Shown piece by piece: positions 1 to 10,600 of a stretch of DNA of 64,000 nucleotides; within the stretch, counting starts at the first letter, position 1; every line of letters begins with the position of its first letter. This DNA comes from Aporrectodea caliginosa. Its lineage: Eukaryota; Annelida; Clitellata; Crassiclitellata; Lumbricidae. The stretch is from NCBI GenBank assembly GCA_020284085.1, contig JACEVL010000497.1, positions 1,172,501 to 1,236,500 on the forward strand, read 5' to 3'. A program made the translations under genes and the position numbers. The notes beneath the pieces were generated by a model that saw only the letters and a list, made by a program, of their open reading frames with translations, had not been told where the DNA came from and ran no database searches.

Positions 1-504
1 GGCAAAGGGAAGAGAGAGAGGCAGAGAAGCAGAGAGGGAGACAGAGAGAGGAAGGAAGAGAGAGAGGGAAGCAGAGAGGGAGGCAGAGAGGGAAGCAGAT
101 AAGAAAGCAGAGGGAAGCAGAGAGGGAGGCATGGCCGTGGTATTTAGAGGCTTCGTGACGGAAGATGGGGCACAGATTCACAGAGGAGGACAGTAAGAGA
201 GGCAGAGAAGGATTATAAAGCAAGAGAAGAAGGGACGAAGGTAGAAGCAGAGGGAGGAGCAGATGAGACAGAGGAAGAGGTGGAGCTGGCGAAATGGGAA
301 AGGACAATAAAGGAAATGTTAAAGGAAGTAGGAACAGGAGGAGGTAAAGAAAATGAAGACGAAGGAAGAAGAAAAGGTGCAGAGAGGAAATGAGGAAGTA
401 GCGCAAGATAAAAAGAAACGCAGAATGCGAGAAATTGAATATGCAGAAATAAAGGGACGAAAGACAAGTGATCAGTAAGAGACAGACAGCGATAGATAGT
501 GCAC

Positions 505-541
<37 letters not shown>

Positions 542-719
542 TAAAGTACAGAATACAGAGACAGACAGAAAGACAGACAGACAGACAGTCAGAGACAGAG
601 ACAGAGACAGAGAGAGAATAGAGAGAGCCAGAGAGAGACAGAAAGAGACAGAGATTGAGACAGACAGCGATAATAATGAGACAGCCAGACAGACAGATAA
701 AGTACAGAGAAATGACGGC

Positions 720-786
<67 letters not shown>

Positions 787-1945
787 GACAAAGACGGAAA
801 CAGAGACAGAGACAGGGAGAATGGCAAAAGGCGAGAAAGAGGACACAACATACATGGAAATGGCAAAATTGAACGGATCCTTGGGGAGCAATGCAGGAGA
901 GACAGTCACAAGGAGCATGTCTACTGTCTAGTCAGTCAGAGGAAATGACATGAAAGCACGAAGGCACAGACACACACAGACACACACAGATACACAGACA
1001 CACACAGACACACACAGACACACATACATACACACTGGACCACAGAAACAGAAACTTCTAGTTGTCCGTGTGCGTCTCTTTCTTCTCAGCTTGCCTGCCA
1101 GTCTCCCTACCTCTCTTCAACCGCTTCCGTCACTCTCCTGTCTTACCCTCTCTTCCTCCTTTCATGTCTGAGATGATGTGTCCCTCTGCCTCTGTAATAG
1201 AGGGAGATGGAAAACGGGAGAGACCGGGATGGATGGAGGGGTGGGGGAGTGAGACGGACGGGGGGGTCGATCGGGTGAGTGATGAAGCAATGGTCGACTG
1301 GTCGTCGTTGGTCATAGATTGCTGAGGGAACATTACCCGACCTATTATCGACCAGCGATTTCGCGTGACCACCGGCACTCCAACGCTCTTTAACGATCCC
1401 CATCACGAAAATAACACCCGCGCCACCACCGTCCACCGACGACACCATAAATGGGAAAATACACACGCTTTACCTGATTTGCACAGACGGAATATGCATA
1501 TATACATATCAGAGTGAAAGAGACAGTGTCAAAGACAGAGACAGACAGACAGACAAATAAAGAGACTGGAAGAGTGCAGAAGGACCTATGCATCATAAAT
1601 CCTCTGATATCCGGTAAGAGGGAGAGGGAGAGGGAGAGGGAGAGGGAGAGGAGAGGGAGAGGGAGAGGGAGAGGGAGAGGGAGAGGGAGAGGGAGAGGGA
1701 GAGGGAGAGGGAGAGGGAGAGGGAGAGGGAGAGGGAGAGGGAGAGGGAGAGAGAGACAGACAGACAGACACAGACAGACAGACAGACAGAGACAGACACA
1801 GACAGACACAGACAGAGACAGACAGACTCAGACAGACACAGAGACAGACAGACAGAGACAGACACAGACAGAGACACAGACAGAGGACGAGAGACAAAGA
1901 GACAGAGAGACAAAGAGACAGAGAAAGACGGTAGAAGAGGAATGA
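1..1945. repeat. Purine-rich microsatellite block (AGAG, ACAG, GGGAGA families)
   Basis: The plus strand is almost entirely purine plus C. It has irregular GAGA/GCAGAGAGG at 1-130, (ACAG)n at about 505-590 and 715-790, (ACACAG)n at about 965-1030, (GGGAGA)n at about 1618-1750 and (ACAG/ACACAG)n at about 1755-1900. Open frames here encode only low-complexity RQTD, SVCL or RGRG peptides and are not genes. 1040-1510 is more ordinary sequence with no recognisable gene. Confidence 0.95.
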
Positions 1946-2282
1946 GGACGGGAGGCAATGAGAGAAAGAGACGGGCACCCAGGGACCGATTCCACCGCCG
2001 CAATTTACAGTTTCCATCGACACCAACAGCGATAAGAAGTCACTATCATCGGCTTCTTTGTTGCTGTTGTTGCTTTCGTCGTCGTCACACTATCACCATC
2101 ATCATCTCTAGATACTGATGCTGATGATTCCTCATCCTCTTTTAATTATCACACCCTCTTCTTCCTCCTTTCTTCATCTCCTCCTCCTTATCGTCATCGT
2201 AATTACTATAACCACTATGACCAGAATTATCAACTGCAACAGAAACGGACTAAAGCTTTGTTATTGTTTATTGTCACGAACG

Positions 2283-2466
2283 GACAGAGAACAACGGACG
2301 GACGGACGGACGGACGGACGGACGGACGGAAGGACGGAAGGACGGACGGAAGGACGGAAGGACGGACGAACGGACGGACGGAAGGACGGACGGACGGAAC
2401 GGACGGAAGGACGGAACGGGACAGACGGACGGACTTAAGGACAGACGGCCGGACGGACGGACGGAC
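2283..2466. repeat. (GGAC)n microsatellite with GGAAGGAC variants
   Basis: Tandem GGAC tetranucleotides, interspersed with GAAGGAC variants, run for about 180 bp. Frames through it give DGRT/RPSV peptides only. Confidence 0.95.
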
Positions 2467-3781
2467 ATGTAGTCAAGACAGGCCAGCAAGACAGTGACGG
2501 CCTCAGTGCGTTGTACATACGACGCGCACCGTTCTGCCCTTCGTTCCTTTCGGCGACCAATCTCCGTCGAACAAATAGCTGCGGGGCGTCTAGTGAAGCG
2601 TTGTCAATGGCACTGGCCAAGCACTGAGCCATGCATCCAGGCAGATCATATATGCCAAACAGGACAGACGAATAGAACCCGCGCCTCAGTCGTCGGTCAC
2701 GCGACTCTCCAGTGTCACGTACGTGACGACGAGAGCAGGCCATCACGTACGTGACGGATCTCGTTACAGCCTTCAACGACGTCGAATTCTGTTTGCTGTT
2801 GACTGTGAAAGACGGCGGGTCATCGATCCCACTGGCCGCAACAGCCGCAAACAAGCGTGGGAGGGAGGCGGCGGGTTCGAATCCAAGGCACTCACGTACG
2901 ATAAGGGCGTCGCCTTTCCACTAGGCAAACAGATCAGATGAATGGCCGAGAAAGAAAGGTCCTCCCCTCTTCCCTCCTCCTCGTTCAACTCCTCCTCCTT
3001 CCTGCCCTCCTCCTCCTCTTTATCTTCCTCCTTCTCCTACTCCTCCACCTCCTCCTCCTCATCCTTCCCGGTTGACCGCCAATGTTATTCAGAACGCTCG
3101 ATACACGGCGACAAAACAACAGCTTATGAAAGGAACTGTTTCACTAGAGCGCCATTCAACTGCCGATGAGGTTACTTCTATACATCACGTACCAGAAACA
3201 CAGCTCGTTTCAAGCTCCGAAAATGTCAATCCATTCATAGCAGTTTACGTTATTATTAGCAACACGTAGTTTTGTGCATTGACGAATTTTAAATCTACCA
3301 GAATCCCTTAAATCGCGGTTTTTCTCTCAGTAACATTTGCTGGTAAGACTTAGTGTAGAGAGAGAGTTTTTACATTACTCAAAAGCTCTCACAACCCATC
3401 CTTTGCAAAATCGACCAATTTATTGCTTCCCAATCGGTTGCATCAGATGCCGACGCCCGACAGCACAGAGCAGTCTAGGCTTGTCTTTCCAAGCTACGCT
3501 TCTGCGTTACTTTCAAAGATCGATTTATTCAATAGGTGGCGCCATTCCGCCGCCTAGCGACTAACTGGCATAACTCACGCTAGACTCTAGCAACTTCGCG
3601 TTACAGGGCTTACAAGCAAAATGTTTTTAAAATGCTCTCTATAATTAGTCAATTTTTTAAATGCTCTCTATAATTATAAAGTCAATTAATACAGAGCATC
3701 GATTGTTGCCAATAGTTATCGTGTATATTAATAGACTGCAAACCAATGAATTTGCCAACAGTTTTTGTGGTAGGCCTAACT
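2467..3781. other. Intergenic; no gene recognised
   Basis: No coding similarity was recognised. The segment holds two CACGTACGTG palindromes (2714-2754), a tRNA-like SINE head (2862-2940) and a pyrimidine-rich (CCT)n tract (about 2955-3065). 3070-3781 is AT-rich unique sequence. Confidence 0.6.
2862..2940 (-). repeat. tRNA-derived SINE head or tRNA pseudogene
   Basis: Read on the minus strand there is an A-box-like TTGCCTAGTGG, about 30 bases of spacer, then the B-box-like GGATTCGAACC. This is the internal Pol III promoter layout of tRNA-derived SINEs. No full cloverleaf was verified, so a functional tRNA is not claimed. Confidence 0.5.
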
Positions 3782-4120
3782 CAGTGCTGTCCAACCTTTT
3801 TGACACCGCGGGCCACCGAAGAAGTAATTTTTGAAACCGAGGGCCGCACCTGTCAACTCAAAAGCAGCGACTAAAATTTATTGAAAATTATTAACTGAAT
3901 TATAATTAATTATAGAGTTATCATAATGAATGCGTCTTGGGAATATTTTGTGTACACATTGTCAAATGATAAGCCAAGTTACGAACGAATGGCAATGCAA
4001 GTAGGCCAGTGACTGTCTTTCACTTCATTTTAACAGAAATTGCAAATATTTAGCGAGCTGTGGCGGGCCACTCAGAATCTGCCGGCGGGGCATGAGAACG
4101 GGCCTCGGGTTGGAGCAAAG
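3782..4120. mobile_element. hAT-type MITE with 8-bp TSD GCCTAACT
   Basis: The element begins CAGTGCTGTCCAACC and ends near GGGTTGGAGCAAAG. It is flanked by identical 8-bp direct repeats GCCTAACT (3774-3781 and 4121-4128). The GCGGGCC-type subterminal sequence is typical of hAT ends. There is no coding capacity, so it is non-autonomous. Confidence 0.85.
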
Positions 4121-4439
4121 GCCTAACTGATAAGTCGCAAAAGAATTACTGACTTAATGAGTTAGCGACTGACTTGTTTAGTCGACTAAGCCATAATTAT
4201 GCTTATCAAATGACTAAGTCGCTTAGACTTGTCGACTGGCTTACCGACTTACTATCGACTTCTAGTTAGTTACCCAATAATGTAATGCATTTTACCGCCT
4301 ACTGCACTAACTAGCTGTGAAGAAAATGCTAATGTGAATTTATGAAAGAATGTAACAGATGCATATACATGTAGGCCTACTAGATGCTAGTACTCTCCAG
4401 CTCAAGGATTCTATATTGTCTCCAGCTCAGTGATTTAAA

Positions 4440-5220
4440 ATCGAGAGCGGTCTTGGTCTCGAGACCAAACATAATCTAGGTCAATCTCGGACCCAATGCC
4501 GGTCTCGGTCTTGGTCCGAAAGGTGCGTCTTGGTCTTCGTCTTAGGTGTATCTTGGTCTTAGGCGTCTGGTCTCTGTCATTCGCCTTAGGTCGCGTAAAG
4601 AAGTGGAGTATTTGTTAAAATTAATGTTGTCGGTAATTCGGTTATTCAGAGATTTCTGAGATAGCTTCGTATTCATGCAACGATTCGTCAAGGACAAAGC
4701 TAGAGAGGACCTCGTTCTTCTCTTCTTATTAGAAGCGACAAGAAAACGTTGAGACACAGTTAACCCTGACTTCTGGTGCTTTAGTGACTATATATAGTTA
4801 GGCTTACACTGGTGCAGTTTCTCAATGCAAAATCAGCAGTCGGGCAAGCGTCGGAAATCAGGAATTTGGTGGGGAATTTTTCTCTACTGGCAAAATTCTT
4901 TATATTCCGCAACAGCTGCGCCTGTTGAGAGCGTGTTTAGCTGTAGTGTCACTAGTGTGCTCTTCATGAGACTTCGCAGACTTAGGGACAAAACTATAAC
5001 TATAAATATCATAAGCATCTGATTTGAATTATGGGATTATGTAACACTACAATTGAGAATTGCGTTTATGGTCTTGACTCTTGAGGCTCAGGTCTTGGTC
5101 CTGGACAATGTGGTCTTGGTCTTGGATCACGCGGTCTTGGTCTTGGACCACGCGGTCTTGGTCTCGGTCTTGAACCACGCGGTCTTGGTCTCGGTCTTGG
5201 AATTTTGGTCTCGTGCACAA
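4440..5220 (+). mobile_element. Decayed hAT transposon with transposase dimerisation-domain remnant
   Basis: A plus-strand frame at 4825-5022 contains TAAPVESVFSCS followed by RLRRLRDKT. This resembles the hAT C-terminal dimerisation motif (SAPVERVFS..G....RRRLSDK). It lies between two blocks rich in GGTCTTGG/TCTCGAGACC repeats (about 4445-4600 and 5080-5215), which may be subterminal repeats of the same element. The upstream transposase is absent, so this is a remnant. No TSD was found. Confidence 0.55.
5080..5215. repeat. GGTCTTGG minisatellite with ACCACGC interruptions
   Basis: Tandem units of GGTCTTGGTCTTGGACCACGC type run for about 135 bp. They read as repetitive QDRDQDRVV on the minus strand and LVLDHAV on the plus strand. 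The translations are a by-product of the repeat. Confidence 0.85.
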
Positions 5221-7605
5221 CTGCACAACACTGCTCCAGCTAAGCTGGATTCGCTTGAGATGCATGAAATTTTTATGGGCCCCAGCCCCTCACCTCCTCT
5301 CCGCTTATAGCAGTGCGACCTACCGAATGGGAATGAATCAATAGTGACACGCCACATATCAGTGTCAAGGAAAAGTTCACTGACACCATGCAAGGGCGTT
5401 TATTATATTTACCAAGTGTTTATAACAGGAATGAAATACACGACTAAGTCTGGGACTGCACTACAGTACTCGTTAGCGTGCAATCCACTTCATATTGATT
5501 AATCCATATTGATTAGATTGTTAGTCTAATGCACTGTGACTCGTACCTGAAAAGCAATCATTGCTTCTGATTTCTTCGTCAAACATCGAAACTTGTAGAC
5601 CTCAATTAAAATAAGCCAAATATGAAGGGAACAAAGTCGTTAGCATTCGATAGCTTAGCGACTGCTTTCTACTGGAGGGTTTGGTGGAGATTCCTCGGTG
5701 CAAGAGTCGTAGACTAGTGGAATTGTTTGGATGATGCTATGGTCTCAGTGGAAATATCACACGTTTAAAAGAAAGCTAGAAAAATTTTTTAAAAGAAACT
5801 AGACAAATTTGGCTATTACACATTCCAGGTCTTGCAGTGGTTCTAACACAGACTACACACGTCTTCTGAACCATTTTAAACCCCCGTCATGTTAACGTTA
5901 GGAAGCAACATCTGGCTCGCTAAGTACTTACATGGATGATCATTTGTGGAATGATAGGCCACATGAACTGTATGCAAACTGTCCAGCGATTGCTGGAGGT
6001 GCAGTAGCTATACGTTTATTTTTAACATCTGTGTCTCCTCTTTTGAGATGAATGTGTGAACAAGGATCGTTAATTATTCCGCTACGTAACAGCACAAAAC
6101 AACACAATTCACATACTGTAATCATATAATTAGTTAGTGAATACCTACATTTTAATCAATTATTTTGTCCACATCCAAATTCATTACAATCCAACTCAGA
6201 TCTGTCATTTTACATCACACACTAACCTCTAGCCAGCCAAAGGCAGCACTGTTAATAAAAATGCAAACTACAGTAATCAAATGCACAGTTATGATTATAA
6301 ATATTAATACTATTATTATTACTCCAAAATTCTAAATTAAGCAATGATTCCTTGATAAAACTACAGCATATGAAACAATGGGTCTGGAATGACCAGATCT
6401 CTTTAAGGTCTAGTTGTGCAAAAGTATTGCGGAATTGGGTCGAAGCACAGGATTGTAATATAAACTGATTTCCCTCATGTCACCAGAAGTGCAAGACAAC
6501 ACCCAACTTCAAGATTATTACTATTACTATAATTTTCTTGTAGATGCGCTATACATAAATGAGAACTTACAATTATAATTGTCGTTGTTCTTGTTATTAG
6601 AATTAATGCAAATAATAAACACTACAGCAACGTACAACTTTGGCAAAACCGATACTGTAGGTTGCATTTATGCAGAAACTTGTAGCATGCACAAACTCAT
6701 TAAAGTTCAGTAAATATTACATCTGAAGTTAGTGTTAATACAGGAAGACATTGAATTGCATAGGCATAAAAATACCTCATTAGTGGCGGTGTGTGAACAA
6801 TAAAAAACTTCCTAACGTAGAATCTAAAGGATTCCTATCCACTTTAAATACAAAAGGTTTACATGATTTTGTTTTGGCTGTAACAGCAACTCATCCGACA
6901 CAAAATGAAACGTGTGACCTTTGGCAACATCATCTGGAGAGTTAACCATACTACCACTTCTTTTCAGGATGTAACATACCAGTCAGCAAGTCAGTCTGTA
7001 GGTCAGTTAATAAGTGAGTAAGTCAGTCTGCCAAACAGATGAACAGTAGATCATACACCACAAGCAAAAATATCCACAAAACTTCTGTGCACTTCATACA
7101 CCGTTCCTCCGACAACCATCACCTGCAGTTGCAGTCTGGCAGCCAAAAATCTCACAAAACTTTTACATCATAAACAACTACATCAATACACGTCATGAAA
7201 TATATAACTCAGAAAACTGGAAGACAGAAAGCGAAGAATGAATACGTTCAAGCCTCTTACCCAGTCTCCATGAACCAATCGATAAAACTCACAATATTGC
7301 AGCAGATTTACGGGATTCCAATACATCATACGTCCAAAATTTATACAAAATAATGCATTTCTAAACACCTACGACAACGTGGGAACAGACACATAGTAAA
7401 AAGATCTACAAAAGCTACATAAAGCATGTAGACATCAAAATTTATGCAAATGCGGACATTTAATATGATAATATGCAGTCAAATTCAAGTCTCGAATTAT
7501 GGTCTCTGCAACGGATTTCTACGATGTAAGCGTGTCGTCGTCAGTGAAGACATGGAACCAGATGAATCCGATTGTGGAGATGCAGGAGATCACACTGTGG
7601 TTAAG
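5221..7605. other. Intergenic and probable 3' UTR of WLS
   Basis: AT-rich sequence with no recognisable coding exon. The part next to 7605 is presumably the WLS 3' UTR. A minus-strand ATTAAA (plus TTTAAT, about 7458-7463) is a candidate poly(A) signal, but the transcript end cannot be fixed from sequence alone. Confidence 0.5.
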
Positions 7606-10600
7606 TTAGTCTGCGGCTGCCTTCTGGACAAATGCGGTCAGAACCGATGCTTCTGAAGGAATCGTACTGAACTCAACATGGTCCTCGTTGCTGTTCTCTT
7701 CTGCAAAAAGGTAATCGGCTTCAATTTATTACTATTACTGTTGCTTTTGTTATTATTATTATTATTAATTATTATTATTATTATGGACAGATGCAAGTTC
7801 TCTTCAGTAATGATCAGTTCTTTGCCTAACAGGTTGCCACTCCTCAGATCCTGCCAGACTCGACATGGTACCTTGGAAGGACCACCACATTAAAATGAAA
7901 AAACACTGACTATTATTATTAATTATTATTATATTATTATTAATTTATTATTATTATTATTGTCATTATTATTATTAGTACTTTTGTTTTACAGCCTGAC
8001 ACTTTCTTAAAACTTATGACTCTGAAGTGGGTCAGTCTGGCCTGAGTCTGTGACCTTTTCACTCACCCAAATCACAGCACTGAAGAAGTCGTGATATCAA
8101 GCAATGTAAATTCCACACAAATGCAACATAACCTCTTAAATGAAGTGAAAGAAGGAATGACGCTAAGGTGAAGCTCATATTCCACTGGGATGTGGTTTAA
8201 CTTTGTAGATGCCTCAGCCAAGAAATGTGAATTTACCTAATTTATTGAGAGGAAATAAAAGAAGGTTTAGTAGAACACAAAACAGATCAGCTAAAGGAAG
8301 ACTAGAAATACACACAAACTTAGAAAACAATGACCGTAGCCAGAAGCAGTAAAAACTCATATCCAGTCACATTAAACATTTAACATCTGAAGACCAATTA
8401 ACTGGTTAAGAAGAACACTAAAAACAACACAATCTTAATTATTGAAAGCTAGAAAGAGAAGTGAAGAACAGAGCAAAGCAGGACAAACTCTGGACAGAAA
8501 TTTACCACATTTGAATCTGCAGACGTCGGTTTAACAGAGCAAAGGAGACTCTACAATGTTTCGCAAACATTACGAAAAATGTTGCAGCACTCAGGTTCTG
8601 ATCATATATCAAGTATCAACAGCGACCAATATGAAAACCAATAAGAACAACTACACCATACACAACAGAATCGCCTGATAACAAACACTACCTTTGGGGA
8701 ATCTCCTGATAACTTTACTACTTTTGGGGAATCTCCTGATAACACTACTTTAAGGGAATCTCCTGATAACACTACCTTTGGGGAATCTCCTGATAACACT
8801 ACTTTAAGGGAATCTCCTGATAACACTACCTTTGGGGAATCTCCTGATAACACTACTTTAAAGGAATCTCCTGATAACACTACCTTTGGGGAATCTCCTG
8901 ATAACACTACCTTTGGGGAATCTCCTGATAACACTACTTTAAGGGAATCTCCTGATAACACTACCTTGGGGGAATCTCCTGATAACACTACTTTAAGGGA
9001 ATCTCCTGATAACACTACCTTTGGGGAATCTCCTGATAACACTACTTTAAAGGAATCTCCTGATAACACTACCTTTGGGGAATCTCCTGATAACACTACC
9101 TTTGGGGAATCTCCTGATAACACTACTTTAAGGGAATCTCCTGATAACACTACCTTTGGGGAATCTCCTGATAACACTACTTTAAGGGAATCTCCTGATA
9201 ACACTACCTTTGGGGAATCTCCTGATAACACTACTTTAAGGGAATCTCCTGATAACACTACCTTTGGGGATCTCCTGATAACACTACTTTTGGGGAATCT
9301 TCTGATAACACTACTTTTGGGGAATCTTCTGATAACACTACTTTTGGAGAATCTTCTGATACCACTACTTTTGGAGAATCTGCTGATAACACTACTTTTG
9401 GAGAATCTGCTGATAACACTACTTTTGGAGAATCTATTGATAACACTACTTTTGGAGAATCTGCTGATAACACTACTTTTGGAGAATCTATTGATAACAC
9501 TACCTTTGGGGAATCTCCTGATAACACTACGTTAAGAGAATCTATTGATAACACTACTTTTGGAGAATCTTCTGATACCACTACTTTTGGGGAATCTCCT
9601 GATAACACTACTTTTGGGGAATCTTCTGATACCACTACTTTTGGGGAATCTTCTGATAACACTACTTTTGGGGAATCTTCTGATAACACTACTTTTGGGG
9701 AATCTTCTGATAACACTACTTTTGGGGAATCTTCTGATAACACTACTTTTGCATGCAGTATCAATTCAATATTATAAAAAGGTTGTATTAAGGTGATGTC
9801 GTTCTCAAAAATGAATTAAAATTTGGGATCATTGTTCCAAATCACATCAAATAGCATTCATGTAACAATGAAGTGTGTTACTAGGTATTTCTGGTGTAAT
9901 AGGGTTACTGTAAACTGTAAAGAACACCATCATAATAAATAATGGTATTTAACTCATTTTGGATAGCACCTTTTCTGAAGTAAAACTCAAATAACAGAAA
10001 GTTTCTAACCAATTTCGACAGCAACGTATTTGTGTGAAGGTGCATACAGGACGAGAAGACAGAAGACGTAGATGTTCCACATTCCATAGACACCTGACAC
10101 AAAAAACAAAACAGATTATCTATAGGTATGTATGCACAGAGACGTTAAGCAACAGGTCTTGGCATGAACAGAATAAGGTTAAAGTTTGGCTTCTCCCACA
10201 AGTGCTTTGCCACAATGGCCTCACTCTACAAACAACACTGCAATAAACTACTGACATCAAAGTGCTTCTATCTATCTATCTATGGAATTTATATAGCGCC
10301 CCTTCAAGATAACTACTCAGAGGCGCTCCCGACCCAGGCCCGGTCAAAGAGGAAGGTCTTAAGTAGTCTATAGAAAGAATCAGAGCAGTCTCGCGGGAGA
10401 GAATGAAGGTCTGAGGGGAGGCTATTCCAGAAAGCCAGCTTCACAGTTACAGCTCCTCCTGACTGGCAAAGACAGGCACTGTTGCTCACAAGCAGCATAA
10501 GTAGAGCAGCAGAAGTGAAGTGACGTAAGAGGAAGAGCAGTCCCTTAAATACACTAGCTCTAAGAGGAAGCCACGGTATAAAGTGTTAGTGGCTTTATTT

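Noticed and set aside
213..866. Long open frames on both strands at 213-1945
   Set aside because: They translate microsatellites into SVCL, RQTD or RGRG repeats; many begin at non-ATG codons and none has real protein features.
2862..2940. Functional tRNA gene
   Set aside because: A- and B-box-like motifs are present, but no cloverleaf with matching arms could be drawn, so SINE or pseudogene is preferred.
8680..9750. CRISPR-like array
   Set aside because: Contiguous units without spacers in a eukaryotic intron. The 50-bp array at 33831 likewise lacks spacers.
9258..9764. 168-aa and 218-aa frames in the 27-bp array
   Set aside because: The repeat period is a multiple of three, so openness is automatic. 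WLS exons splice across it in frame.
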